From Oscillospiraceae bacterium (lineage in GTDB: Bacteria; Bacillota; Clostridia; Oscillospirales; Ruminococcaceae): a stretch of 64,000 nt of DNA. The stretch is taken from the NCBI GenBank assembly GCA_017461565.1, contig JAFTXQ010000004.1, positions 62,001 to 126,000 of the forward strand. Reading direction: 5' to 3'. The translations under genes were made by a program, and so were the position numbers. The notes below the pieces were generated by a model. The model was given only the letters and a program-made list of their open reading frames with translations. It was not told the origin of the DNA and made no database searches. The stretch's first letter is position 1; each line of letters opens with the position of its first letter. This document shows positions 16,137 through 25,412 of this stretch, piece by piece.

Positions 16137-18782
16137 TTAATGTCCTGCAATAGAAACCTTCCAGTCCTTACGGTCATTAGAGACAAGCTTTACAGAATCC
16201 TTGCTCATAAGGTCGCCGGGCAGACTAGTTGGATAGCACATTACCAGCGAATGGTAGTCACTGATGATATAGTCGGATACTATAAGTCCACCGCAAAGTC
16301 TCACCGTGCCACCGGCTGCACCTTGACCTATTTCAGCCGCAGCCTTAAATGTCATGTAAGGTGCGTATACAAAGCCGAATATCTTATTCTGCTGGATGCC
16401 CGCACCGTTCTGATGCAGACCAAGACGGATATCTGCGTTTTCATCGCAGGATACGATAAAGATATTGGTGTTGGGATACTTGAAGTTTGTGCCGCCTATA
16501 ACATCGTACTCAGGCGTGCCCGCAAGAGCGCTCACACGTGAAGCCACCTCAGGGCGGTCTATGTAGAATTTACAAAGGTCCTCAAGCTCCTTTGCGTTCT
16601 TGGTAGCGTCTTCATACTCGGAGCAGGTCGACGTTCCGCAATATGTGTAGGTTGTATTGTGTCTTGCACAGTGATACTGCTTCATCTTGATGCCGCACTC
16701 CTCACACTTTTCAGTGCTTGTAGAAGTTGCATAGTTACACTTTGTACAGCTGCTGCCGCACTCGGAATGGATATACTTCAGCACCTCGGTATAAGATGTA
16801 GTACGTATACCGCCTGTTGAATATACCATATTATCGACATAGATCTTAAGTCCGCCGCCGTTTTGTGTATCATCATTTACCTGTACTCTGTCGGTAAAGC
16901 TTCCGACGTCGTTTCTGTGAATGTCTCCTCCCAGGATAGCATACCATGTCTCGTGCATCATAGTGCCGAAGTTAAGATCCTGATATGTCATTCCATTGGG
17001 TATGCGGATAACAAGAGTACCGTTGCCCCTTGTGAAGATACCCATGTTCTGGACGGATCCGTCTGCGGGAGTCCACATAAAGGTATCCTTTTTTCCGTCA
17101 CCGTCAGTATCACGGTTGGGGATGAGATTTACGATAAACTGGCCCTTGGGGTCATCTCCCGTATCAAAGATGATCGCACCATCGACATAACCGCCGCCGT
17201 CCGCTCCGACGCCTGTGCCCTGACAAACGATATCCTCAATAGTTACCGCAGAATATTTCAGGGTAGAACCATCGGGGAAGTAGTTGGAGGCCGTCTTGCC
17301 CTGCCAGTCAAAGTAATATGTACTTACCTGACCCGGAAGGTCTGTCAGCACCTTGTCATCGGGAGTTGCCAACGTTCCGTCACCTGTTGTAAAGCGGATC
17401 GTAACGGGCTTACCCTCGTACTTGCCGTCTGCGCCCTTTTTAGGGAAGGTCAGGTACTCGTCCTTGTCGCCGTCGCCGTCTGCATCTAATGTATCCTTAT
17501 CATATTTTACACCAAGATCAAGCTTTGAAGGATCTATCTCCCACTTGTAATAATCTTCCGTTTCGGTAAGCTCTCCAAGCTTATCCTGGAACTGATCCCA
17601 GGTCATGCCAACGCCGTTGAGCATAGTCTCAGCCTGTGTATCATTACCTGCGCCATCCTTATAGGGGACAACACTGTTGGGGATCTTACAAGCAACGCCA
17701 TACATATCGCCGTTTATTATCGAACCGTGATTGTTGAACTGATCGGTATAGAAATAAACGTGATCGATCTTATCGCCGGCTTTCTGCCAATCCGCAACCT
17801 CATCAGTGAATATAAGATCGCCGCCGACGAAAATATTGCCGAACTCGATATTGTTTGTACCGCAGGATATATACAGATCACCTGCTACATAGATATCACA
17901 GTTCATTACAACGTTATTTGTAAAGTAGCAGTCGCCGCCTACCATAAGCAGACCAAGATCTCCCGTGTCAACGTTATCTCCGCCGCCATCCAGATCTATC
18001 ATAAAGGCAATTGGATTTGATGAATCTTTCCATGTACCCTCTACTCTGAGGTCGCCACGCACTGCCACCGTTGCAGGGTTGCCGCCTGCAAATTTGGGTG
18101 CAAGATTTATGGTAAGAGAGCCGCCCGTGTAGATATCGCCCATAAAGGTGTTACCGCCATTGGACGAGCCGATAACTGTGTTTTCGTTATCACAGAAGAT
18201 ATCGGTGGGATAAAAACCATAATCAAGATATGTATCATTCGGTACATAACCAGTAGATGTAAAGATGTTGTCGCCCTGGTCATTCTCGCCCTTGGGCTGT
18301 TCAACATACATAAAGGTGTGAGTTGTGTCGATGACACCGCCAACAGATACTGTAACAGCGATATCAAACACCTGCTTATCACCCTCGTCCTGCAAACGTG
18401 TGATGCTTACAGTATAAGCGCCAAGCTCCTCGTCCTCAAGCTTTGTACCTGTACCTGTTGCGCCAAACGCATCAAAACCATTGGCGCCCGTAGATACTGT
18501 CTGTCCCTCAGACAGACTCTGCACAAGCTCCTCAAATTCACCCGAGGCGCCCGAGCCGTCCAGCCAGGAATGATTATTAAGACCTGCCGCAATTGCGTCT
18601 GCTATTGAAACGCTGGAGCGGTACGCCTGTTCCTGATTGAACACCTTGAGCTGCACCTCACGTGAGGATACCACGGAGAAGTACATCGCCATCACAAGGA
18701 TCATCAACGCTGTCATCAGGCTCAATACCATGAACAATGCCGAACCTCGGTTGCTCAGGTATTTTCTGAGTGCGTGTTTCAT
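16137..18782 (-). CDS. PilX-like giant minor pilin-like protein with beta-helix and Cys-rich segment
   Basis: An 881-residue protein with a PilX-type N-terminus (YLSNRGSALFMVLSLMTALMILVMAMYFSVVSSREV) that lacks the Glu5 of ordinary pilins, so it is a membrane-anchored prepilin-like protein. Residues about 190-330 have repeating GGDLYI/GGSLTI/GNIFVGGDLIF patterns suggesting a right-handed beta-helix, as in polymer-forming or adhesin domains. Around 665-720 is a Cys/His-rich segment with several CxxC pairs. Many Asp-rich DGDGKKD/DGDGDKD loops look like calcium-binding sites. Such size and modularity suggest a tip adhesin; the target is unknown. It is the largest gene of the minor pilin operon. 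Confidence 0.78.
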   Translation of the reverse strand: MKHALRKYLSNRGSALFMVLSLMTALMILVMAMYFSVVSSREVQLKVFNQEQAYRSSVSIADAIAAGLNNHSWLDGSGASGEFEELVQSLSEGQTVSTGANGFDAFGATGTGTKLEDEELGAYTVSITRLQDEGDKQVFDIAVTVSVGGVIDTTHTFMYVEQPKGENDQGDNIFTSTGYVPNDTYLDYGFYPTDIFCDNENTVIGSSNGGNTFMGDIYTGGSLTINLAPKFAGGNPATVAVRGDLRVEGTWKDSSNPIAFMIDLDGGGDNVDTGDLGLLMVGGDCYFTNNVVMNCDIYVAGDLYISCGTNNIEFGNIFVGGDLIFTDEVADWQKAGDKIDHVYFYTDQFNNHGSIINGDMYGVACKIPNSVVPYKDGAGNDTQAETMLNGVGMTWDQFQDKLGELTETEDYYKWEIDPSKLDLGVKYDKDTLDADGDGDKDEYLTFPKKGADGKYEGKPVTIRFTTGDGTLATPDDKVLTDLPGQVSTYYFDWQGKTASNYFPDGSTLKYSAVTIEDIVCQGTGVGADGGGYVDGAIIFDTGDDPKGQFIVNLIPNRDTDGDGKKDTFMWTPADGSVQNMGIFTRGNGTLVIRIPNGMTYQDLNFGTMMHETWYAILGGDIHRNDVGSFTDRVQVNDDTQNGGGLKIYVDNMVYSTGGIRTTSYTEVLKYIHSECGSSCTKCNYATSTSTEKCEECGIKMKQYHCARHNTTYTYCGTSTCSEYEDATKNAKELEDLCKFYIDRPEVASRVSALAGTPEYDVIGGTNFKYPNTNIFIVSCDENADIRLGLHQNGAGIQQNKIFGFVYAPYMTFKAAAEIGQGAAGGTVRLCGGLIVSDYIISDYHSLVMCYPTSLPGDLMSKDSVKLVSNDRKDWKVSIAGH

Positions 18783-18870
18783 TTCAATACTACCTCCTAC
18801 ACACTAAAGGGAGGCTATCGGCGCAAGGCCTATCCTGCGCCGTGCCTTTGTTGTCTGTTCAGCAGAATAA

Positions 18871-19782
18871 TTACTGCTCCTGTGCCTCGAGCTGCTCGGT
18901 AGGATCCTGCATACGCTCAACGCTATAAAATGTAAGATGTACAGGCATAGAGTAGATATAGTCTACCAGTGTCAGTGTTTCATCCTTTTTCTCTTCCTCA
19001 TCGGGAGTTGTATCTACTGCCGTATCGGAAGGACGCTTGAGACCGTGATTCTTGTAAAGCTCATCAAGAGCAGTGTCCTTAGCTTCAAGCTCAATAGCTT
19101 CCATTATCTTTGCGTATTCCTTTTCGATCTCATCGAACTGGAAGCCTGCGCCGTCCATCATAATAGCCTTTCTTGTGGAAGTGCCGTTCTCATCCTTGTA
19201 ATAAGCGTTGACCTCATCGCAGAACTTGATAAGATCCTCCTGGGAAAGCGCCTTTATCTGGAAATCGACAGAAATAGCGCCAACTGTCTGGGAGGTGCCG
19301 AGAGTATCTCTCAGGATAGTCTGACGGCTTGCAGCCGCAAGCTCTTCCTCGGTGGGCTGGATGTTTGCTGTAACGTATTCCTTGAGAGGATATGTTACCT
19401 TGCCCTCTGTAAAATAAGAGGGAGCCAGTGTATATGTGGTTGCGCCGCCGATGGTCACAGACTCAACGATGACATTTACATCAAGCTGTTCGAGGAACCT
19501 GCGTAATTCCACATCAACTTCATAAGGTGTCATTTCCTCGAAGAACATATTAGCAAGGTTCTCGCCCTTTTCGTAAGCGTCAAGCACCTGCTCCTTGAGG
19601 GGATCCTTAAGCGCACGTCTTTCTTCAGCAGCAACAAGCTCTGCCTTTTTGGCGTCAAGCTGTGCATTGGATGCGTTTATCGCATTGATCTTAGGAACGA
19701 TCATAAACCAGATTCCTAATCCTAATATAAGTATAACGGCGATAACAAGTACGCCTATTCTTTCCTGTTTGCTGAGCTTCAT
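18871..19782 (-). CDS. pilO: PilO-type inner membrane alignment protein
   Basis: The 303-residue protein has a short basic cytoplasmic start (MKLSKQERIG), one membrane helix at about residues 9-29, and then a coiled coil (NAQLDAKKAELVAAEERRA) followed by an extracytoplasmic domain, the standard PilO layout. With PilM and PilN it forms the alignment complex of the T4P machine. The ATG overlaps the stop of the pilM-pilN fusion by 1 nt (TAATG). The C-terminal part (after about 250) is an acidic Asp/Glu/Lys-rich linker. Assignment is by layout and position; sequence similarity of PilO is always low. Confidence 0.82.
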   Translation of the reverse strand: MKLSKQERIGVLVIAVILILGLGIWFMIVPKINAINASNAQLDAKKAELVAAEERRALKDPLKEQVLDAYEKGENLANMFFEEMTPYEVDVELRRFLEQLDVNVIVESVTIGGATTYTLAPSYFTEGKVTYPLKEYVTANIQPTEEELAAASRQTILRDTLGTSQTVGAISVDFQIKALSQEDLIKFCDEVNAYYKDENGTSTRKAIMMDGAGFQFDEIEKEYAKIMEAIELEAKDTALDELYKNHGLKRPSDTAVDTTPDEEEKKDETLTLVDYIYSMPVHLTFYSVERMQDPTEQLEAQEQ

Positions 19783-21407
19783 TATTCAGCCACCTCCTGT
19801 TCAGCATTGGGCTCGAGATCGATAGTTGCATTCTCCTCATCGCTGCCGACCTGGAGATTCATGGTCATATCAAACGAGAAGATCGTGTCATATACCTTAC
19901 CGCCATCGGTGGACAGATAAGCATAGGCTGTGTTCTCACTTGCGTTGACCTTATCGAAACCTGTATAGCTTACATTGCAGAAGTAGGGATCGCCATACTT
20001 ATTATCAACATCCTCAATGAGATATTTTGCATAAGCAGCGGGTACTCCTGAAGGATCTCCTACGGATTTTCCCATAAACGATACCGAAACACTGTATCCC
20101 GAAATAGAGATAGATGTGATCTCCAGCTCCTGATCCGCCTCAAGTATCTTATCGATAGGCTCTCTCACCTTGTCGATAACGTAGCTCTGTACCTTGGGCT
20201 GATAATCAAACAGCAGTGATGTCTGACCGATACTGGAGTTGTAGCTCTCAAAGCCGGACAGCATGGACTGTCTGGACGAAACTATGCTAAGATCCTTCTG
20301 AAGAGCAGGATCATCGATCTTCTGCTGAACGCTTGTGATCTGGCTCTTTACATTATTATTAAGCATATCGAACACAAGACCTGTGCCGAACACCAGAAGC
20401 GCCGCACCTGCACACGCACCAGCAAGACCGATAAGGTAACCGTTCATGCCCTTGGACTCCTTGGCGGAAGAAGCCTCCAGGAGGTTGATGTGCTCCAGAT
20501 CCTTGTTTCTGCGGTAGATAGCACCGATAGCGTTAGCGTACTTTGTGAAGTCGATCTCCGCCATTGTGATAACAGTGCTGGGTGTAGCCAGTACATAAGT
20601 AGGAACGTTGAAGGAGGAGATAGCGTTGGAAAGCTCGATGAAGTTCTGGATATCACCGTAGAACATGATCTCCTTCAGGGGCTTAGCACCCTTACGGGAC
20701 TTGATGAACTGGATCATACGGAACAGGTTGTCGTATACAGCTCTTGTAACGTAGTCGGGAGCGTTGTCATAATCAGCAGGATCGATGTTGAAGTAACGTG
20801 AGAATACGATCTGATTATCCTCATACAGGTTCATGTTGAGGAAGTTCTTATCGATCTGGATAAGCAGCAGAGGCATTCTGTCTGCCATCTTGGGAGTGTT
20901 TACAATAAGACGTGTAACAGAGTTATTGGAGATGTTTACAGCTCTCAGGGAAAGACCGATGTGAGAGAAGAGTCTGACATAGCCGTCAACCAGACGCTGA
21001 GGGCACGCAGCAGCGATAACCTTCAGGAGCTTGTTCTTCTCCTCGTCCTCAGCTTCGCCTGCGATGGTGTAGGAGATGTTGTACTCATTGTTTACGCCCA
21101 TGTTCGACTGGATCATAGCCTCGATAGCAACAGTGTTCTTGAGGCTCTTGGGCTTGGGGATCAGCAGCTCCTTATAAACGATAGAGCTGGATGTGATGGA
21201 TACGATAGCATCCTTTTCCTTGATCTCCTTGGTCTTGATGATGTCGTTCAGCTCAGCAGCCACCATGGGGACATCGGTGATGTAACCGTTGGATACCATG
21301 CCGAGGGTAAGCTCACGCATATCAGCGTCCTGAACTCTTACCTTGTTACCGCTGTGAATACCTCTTACGAGTTTTATTTGTCTGTCGGTAATATCAATTG
21401 AAATCAT
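19782..21407 (-). CDS. PilM-PilN fusion protein
   Basis: This 541-residue protein joins two T4P parts that are usually separate. Residues 1 to about 310 form the actin-like PilM domain (MISIDITDRQIKLVRG start, conserved ATPase-fold pattern). A membrane helix at about 322-346 and the PilN-like domain follow (residues 350-541). PilM and PilN bind each other at the membrane; here the contact is built in, removing the need for the PilN N-terminal tail that PilM grips. It follows pilC by 66 bp and overlaps pilO by 1 nt, so all three are coordinated. Confidence 0.85.
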   Translation of the reverse strand: MISIDITDRQIKLVRGIHSGNKVRVQDADMRELTLGMVSNGYITDVPMVAAELNDIIKTKEIKEKDAIVSITSSSIVYKELLIPKPKSLKNTVAIEAMIQSNMGVNNEYNISYTIAGEAEDEEKNKLLKVIAAACPQRLVDGYVRLFSHIGLSLRAVNISNNSVTRLIVNTPKMADRMPLLLIQIDKNFLNMNLYEDNQIVFSRYFNIDPADYDNAPDYVTRAVYDNLFRMIQFIKSRKGAKPLKEIMFYGDIQNFIELSNAISSFNVPTYVLATPSTVITMAEIDFTKYANAIGAIYRRNKDLEHINLLEASSAKESKGMNGYLIGLAGACAGAALLVFGTGLVFDMLNNNVKSQITSVQQKIDDPALQKDLSIVSSRQSMLSGFESYNSSIGQTSLLFDYQPKVQSYVIDKVREPIDKILEADQELEITSISISGYSVSVSFMGKSVGDPSGVPAAYAKYLIEDVDNKYGDPYFCNVSYTGFDKVNASENTAYAYLSTDGGKVYDTIFSFDMTMNLQVGSDEENATIDLEPNAEQEVAE

Positions 21408-21473
21408 TTTGTCACCTCTAAAAATTTATGTTGGTTTACGCAGCCGCAGCTGCGTGCGAGTGATTACATTTTT

Positions 21474-22667
21474 TTACGATACCTCTGTCATACCACCGTA
21501 GAGCATGGGGAACAGCGCAGCCAGAACCAGACCGATAACAACACCCATGATAACGATCATTGCAGGCTCCATCAGACCTACCAGCTTACCGATAGCGGAA
21601 TCGGCTTCTTCATCGTAATAGTCGGCAGCCTTGTTAAGGATGGTATCCAGCGTACCGGATTCCTCACCGACGAATATGATCGAGGTGAACATGCCCTCGA
21701 ATATCTCAGTCTTTTCAATCGCCTTGGACATTGACTCACCGAGCTTGATGTTATCAATAGCTTCGGCGAAGCGTTTCTTAACGTATGTATTTCCGAGAAC
21801 CGAAACTGACTTTTCAATACAGTCAACAAGCTGAAGACCTGCACCGTAAAGGTTAGCCATGTTTCTCGCAAAACGTCCTGTATAGATAGTGGACATCAGC
21901 TTGCCGACCTTGGGTATCTTAAGCACTATCTCATCAAATTTCAGCTTCGCAGCAGGTATTCGCATAACGAACCAGAAGAAAACTACTACAACTGCGATAA
22001 CGATGATGTATACATACCAGTAATTTATCATCGAGTCAGATACCGCCATCATAGCGGCACTCAAAGGTGCCATATCCTCGGGATCCATCATAGAGCCGAA
22101 CTGCGGCAGGATCATTGTAAACATCAGAACAACTACAGCAATGATCAGCACCAGAAGTACCATAGGATAGATCATAGCACTCTTTACCTTGTTTGATGTC
22201 TTGTTTGCATTTGCAAAGTGGTCAGATACTCGGTTGAGGATCTGATCCAGAGTACCGGAAGCCTCACCGGCGGCAACCATGCTGACGAACATATCCGGGA
22301 AAACGCCGGGTTTTGAATAAAGAACATCCGAGAAGGATTTACCCTTCTGCACTTCCTCATAAATATCGAGAAGCACTGCTTTTGCCTTTTTATTTTCCTG
22401 CTGCTCCTGAAGGATGTGCAGCGCTCTTACAAGCGAAAGACCCGCAGATGTCATCGACGCAAGCTGTCGGCTTATGAACGATACCTCTTTGGTCTTGAAC
22501 TTGTACTTAACGTCCACCGCATTATTTGCACCGTGATCACGATACTTGGTGACGTATAAGTTTCTTGCTTTCAGCTTTTGCTGAAGCTCCTGGTAATCCT
22601 CGGCCATTTCCGTACCCCTGACGATCTTACCGCTGGTGTCGGTGGCAACGTATGAGAATTTTTTCAC
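21474..22667 (-). CDS. pilC: Type IV pilus inner membrane platform protein PilC
   Basis: A PilC/GspF protein with two GspF domains (about residues 60-190 and 265-390) separated by a central membrane helix region; the repeated GLxLVRALHILQ / GAGLQLVDCIEKSV and EGKSFSDVL / LGESMSKAI blocks show the internal duplication. It forms the platform on which PilB and PilT act. The GTG at 22667 is chosen because GGGAGG lies 7 nt upstream and the protein then starts VKKFSYVATD, as in the family; the longer ATG-started frame has no ribosome binding site. It is the first gene of the pilC-pilMN-pilO-minor pilin operon. Confidence 0.95.
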   Translation of the reverse strand: MKKFSYVATDTSGKIVRGTEMAEDYQELQQKLKARNLYVTKYRDHGANNAVDVKYKFKTKEVSFISRQLASMTSAGLSLVRALHILQEQQENKKAKAVLLDIYEEVQKGKSFSDVLYSKPGVFPDMFVSMVAAGEASGTLDQILNRVSDHFANANKTSNKVKSAMIYPMVLLVLIIAVVVLMFTMILPQFGSMMDPEDMAPLSAAMMAVSDSMINYWYVYIIVIAVVVVFFWFVMRIPAAKLKFDEIVLKIPKVGKLMSTIYTGRFARNMANLYGAGLQLVDCIEKSVSVLGNTYVKKRFAEAIDNIKLGESMSKAIEKTEIFEGMFTSIIFVGEESGTLDTILNKAADYYDEEADSAIGKLVGLMEPAMIVIMGVVIGLVLAALFPMLYGGMTEVS

Positions 22668-22687
22668 CGGATAACCTCCCATTCCCC

Positions 22688-22788
22688 TGCAATCTAGATT
22701 GCATAAATTCACAGCCGCAAAAGGGCGCAATTCGCCCTTTGCCGTTTTTTAGTATATAAATTATATCACAATTTCGGCTTTATTTCAA
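22688..22788 (-). promoter_or_regulatory. Promoter and structured leader of the pilC operon
   Basis: Minus strand: TTGAAA (22788-22783), 17 nt, TATAAT (22765-22760), predicting a start near 22753. The leader then has an 8-bp stem hairpin with a 5-nt loop (22720-22740) and a 16-bp perfect palindrome TGCAATCTAGATTGCA (22688-22703), just ahead of the ribosome binding site. The palindrome may be a regulator operator or a further RNA hairpin. Confidence 0.75.
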
Positions 22789-22885
22789 GCACAAGGGCGC
22801 TTGAAAACCGACAAAAATGTCAAAATAGGGCAATTTTCAGTGTAGAAATTATTAAGTTCCTTATGTGCAAATTAACTAAATCACT

Positions 22886-23965
22886 TTAATCGGAGATATT
22901 CTGCTCTGCCGCAAATGCACACGCATGGAGTGTCTGGGCAGTATCCTTCACGACATCAGTAAGCTCGGTCTTTTTCACCCACTTTTTGGGGATCGCTGCA
23001 GCGCCAAGATAAGCTCCGATTATATTTCCGCATATCGAGCCTGTGCTGTCGCTGTCTCCACTGTGATTTACAGAAAGCAGCAACGCATTCTCCGCATTTT
23101 CCGAGTGGCACAGCGCACAATAGACCGCTATCGCCAGTGCCTCCTCAGCTACCCAGCCTTGCCCAAGCCTCTTTACTGCTTCAAGCGGCGGGGTATCCGA
23201 AGACTCCAGCGCACGTGCATGATCAAGCGCACGGAAGGTCTCCATACATCCGTCATAGCTTTTAAGGATATAAACAGCAACATCCAGCGCCTCTTCAAGA
23301 TCCGCACCGCACACAAGCTCTGCGATCATAGCGCCCAGCACTCCCGCCGCAAGATAACCCGTCGGATGGGTGTGTGTTATAGCAGCAAACTCAGCGGCCA
23401 TACGGAACGCCCTCTCGCTGTCACGATGGAAATACAAGCCCGCCGGAGCCACCCTCATAACTCCGCCGCAGCCCTTACTGTCGTTTATTTTGTTGGTGAG
23501 TTTGCCGTAATTGTGATCAGCAGCCTGCCTCAGCGCCTCAAGGCAAGTGTTCCCGGGAGCCCTCTTTTCGAACAGCTCCTCTGCCAGCATGAGCCTGGAC
23601 GGGAAGCTTTCTTTACCCAGGATATGGGAATACTCCCTGCTTGCAAGCATCTTTTCCTGCGTATAAAGCCAGCGCTGATATGAATAAAAAACATAAGATG
23701 TGTAGCTTGATATCTCAGTTTTGCCGCCAAGTCTGTCAGCCCATATTATGCCCTCTGCGGTGAACAATGTCATCTGCGTATCATCCGAGATAAGCGCATA
23801 TCCCTTTTCTTTGTCAAGTTTAGGGGCTGTGATGCCCTTCCTGCCATAGGTCTTTATTATCTCGTCTGCGCTCATAAACTCCGCAGGGTATCCAAGTGCA
23901 TCGCCTATTGCGCCGCCAAGCATACAGCCCGTAAATCTGTCTATCGTCTCCAATGTCTTTCCCAT
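22886..23965 (-). CDS. ADP-ribosylglycohydrolase family protein
   Basis: The 359-residue protein starts TLETIDRFTGCMLGGAIGDALGYPAEF, the opening signature of the ADP-ribosylglycohydrolase fold, and has ISDDTQM near residue 70 and SGDSDSTGSICGNIIGA near residue 310, which supply the two-metal Asp residues. Such enzymes remove ADP-ribose from protein, DNA or small molecules. The start at 23965 is behind GGAGAAGG; a longer frame upstream has no ribosome binding site. It has its own promoter (24039-24067) and is not in an operon with the T4P genes. The substrate is unknown; DraG-like and PARG-like activities are both possible. Confidence 0.9.
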   Translation of the reverse strand: MGKTLETIDRFTGCMLGGAIGDALGYPAEFMSADEIIKTYGRKGITAPKLDKEKGYALISDDTQMTLFTAEGIIWADRLGGKTEISSYTSYVFYSYQRWLYTQEKMLASREYSHILGKESFPSRLMLAEELFEKRAPGNTCLEALRQAADHNYGKLTNKINDSKGCGGVMRVAPAGLYFHRDSERAFRMAAEFAAITHTHPTGYLAAGVLGAMIAELVCGADLEEALDVAVYILKSYDGCMETFRALDHARALESSDTPPLEAVKRLGQGWVAEEALAIAVYCALCHSENAENALLLSVNHSGDSDSTGSICGNIIGAYLGAAAIPKKWVKKTELTDVVKDTAQTLHACAFAAEQNISD

Positions 23966-24038
23966 AATGATCCTTCTCCATGAAATATATGTAAAGATAC
24001 TCCCCGGCAAGGGAAGCTTACAAAATAACACCTTGTCT

Positions 24039-24067
24039 ATTGTAGCACAACCACAAAAGGAATTCAA
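24039..24067 (-). promoter_or_regulatory. Sigma-A promoter of the ADP-ribosylglycohydrolase gene
   Basis: TTGAAT (24067-24062), 17 nt, TACAAT (24044-24039) on the minus strand; the leader is about 65 nt. Confidence 0.75.
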
Positions 24068-24173
24068 GACTCTATAAATTATTTATTATTATAAGTACGC
24101 CTCTGCCCGAAGCATATATGCAAATTATACAGAAAAACACTGAAAAAACAGCTCCAAATATCCCGAAAAATGC

Positions 24174-24255
24174 TTGACAAGCTGTTTTTATTCTGTTATA
24201 ATATCATAGTTAAGGCTTATAACGGCTTTAACTCCTTTCTCGCACATAGGGTGCG
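24174..24255 (+). promoter_or_regulatory. Promoter and leader of rpsF-ssb-rpsR
   Basis: TTGACA (24174-24179), 17 nt, TATAAT (24197-24202), a consensus sigma-A promoter. The leader contains a small hairpin (24241-24255, 5-bp stem). In many bacteria the rpsF leader binds the S6:S18 complex as autoregulatory feedback; I cannot confirm that motif here by eye. Confidence 0.8.
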
Positions 24256-24285
24256 GGATATAATCCAGAAGGAGGTGCTTTATAA

Positions 24286-24585
24286 ATGGCAAAGATCACA
24301 GAAAAGTATGAGGCTATCATCGTTTTCTCCCTCAAGAAGGACGAGGAGCAGATCAAGGCTCTGACAGCTAAGTTTGCTGACCTTATCAAGGAGAACGGTA
24401 CACTCGGCGAGATCGACGAGTGGGGCAAGAAGAAGCTCGCATACGAGATCAACTACGAGTCTGAAGGCTACTATGTACTCTACAACTTCGAGTCCAAGCC
24501 CGATTTCCCCGCAGAGCTGGAGCGTGTTATCAACATCACTGACGGCGTTCTGCGTTCCATCGTAGTTCTCGCACAGGGCAAGTAA
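24286..24585 (+). CDS. rpsF: 30S ribosomal protein S6
   Basis: The 99-residue protein (MAKITEKYEAIIVFSLKKDEEQ, with GKKKLAYEINYESEGYYVLYNF in the middle) is S6, which binds S18 on the 30S platform. It is the first gene of the conserved rpsF-ssb-rpsR cluster with a strong promoter and an AGAAGGAGG site. Length and residues are standard. Confidence 0.97.
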   Translation: MAKITEKYEAIIVFSLKKDEEQIKALTAKFADLIKENGTLGEIDEWGKKKLAYEINYESEGYYVLYNFESKPDFPAELERVINITDGVLRSIVVLAQGK

Positions 24586-24633
24586 TCAAACGCAGGAAGA
24601 TCGCTTAAAATCTGCTGACACGGAGGTGCTTTC

Positions 24634-25098
24634 ATGTTTAACAAGGTTATCATGATGGGACGTTTAGTAAACGATCCCGAGCTCAAGACAACACCCACAG
24701 GCGTAAACGTTGCAACATTCCGCATTGCGGTAGACAGACGTTTCCAGTCAAAGGGAGAAGAACGTAAATCCGATTTCTTCAATGTAGTTGCATGGCGTCA
24801 GCAGGCTGATTTCGTCAACCGCTACTTCAACAAGGGTCGTCTGATCCTGGTAGAGGGCGAGATGACTACGAGAAACTATACCGACAAGAACGGCAACAAC
24901 GCCACATGGTATGAGATCGTAGCCGACAGGATCAGCTTTACAGGCGAAAAGTCGCAGGGCGGCTCGTACAGCGAGTCCTACGGCGGCGCACCTGCTCCTC
25001 TCGATCCCCCTCCGCAGTATTCTGCTGCTCCCGCTGCATCCGCAGCACCCACAAGCAGCTTTTCCGCAGCGGAGTCGGACGACGACTACCCGTTCTAA
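24634..25098 (+). CDS. ssb: Single-stranded DNA-binding protein SSB
   Basis: A 154-residue SSB with the OB-fold (MFNKVIMMGRLVNDPELK, FNVVAWRQQADFVNRYFNKGRL) at residues 1-105, a Pro/Ala/Ser-rich linker and the acidic tail DDDYPF that recruits repair and replication partners. It lies between rpsF and rpsR, the classical Firmicutes order, 48 bp after rpsF and 48 bp before rpsR. Confidence 0.97.
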   Translation: MFNKVIMMGRLVNDPELKTTPTGVNVATFRIAVDRRFQSKGEERKSDFFNVVAWRQQADFVNRYFNKGRLILVEGEMTTRNYTDKNGNNATWYEIVADRISFTGEKSQGGSYSESYGGAPAPLDPPPQYSAAPAASAAPTSSFSAAESDDDYPF

Positions 25099-25146
25099 TG
25101 AACAAAATTACCGTTTTACCTATACTAATAAGGAGGTTACAGTACC

Positions 25147-25395
25147 ATGGCTGAAAAGTTTGAGAGAGCTGCTCATCCCGTTAAGCGTCCCAGAAAAAAG
25201 GTTTGCCAGTTCTGCGCTGACAAGTCCGAGTTCATCGACTACAAGGATGTAGCAAAGCTGAGAAAGTGCATGACAGAGCGTGCTAAGATTCTTCCCAGAA
25301 GAGTTACAGGCTGCTGCGCATACCACCAGAGAGAGCTCACAACAGCTATCAAGAGAGCAAGACAGATCGCTCTTATCCCTTATACTGCTGAGTAA
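25147..25395 (+). CDS. rpsR: 30S ribosomal protein S18
   Basis: The 82-residue S18 has the pattern [28 protein letters not shown] and ends [20 protein letters not shown]. It retains the Cys-rich N-terminus (CQFC) found in zinc-dependent S18 forms, suggesting the C+ version. It is followed by a terminator, so the operon ends here. Confidence 0.97.
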   Translation: MAEKFERAAHPVKRPRKKVCQFCADKSEFIDYKDVAKLRKCMTERAKILPRRVTGCCAYHQRELTTAIKRARQIALIPYTAE

Positions 25396-25412
25396 TTATC
25401 TGAAACAGATGA

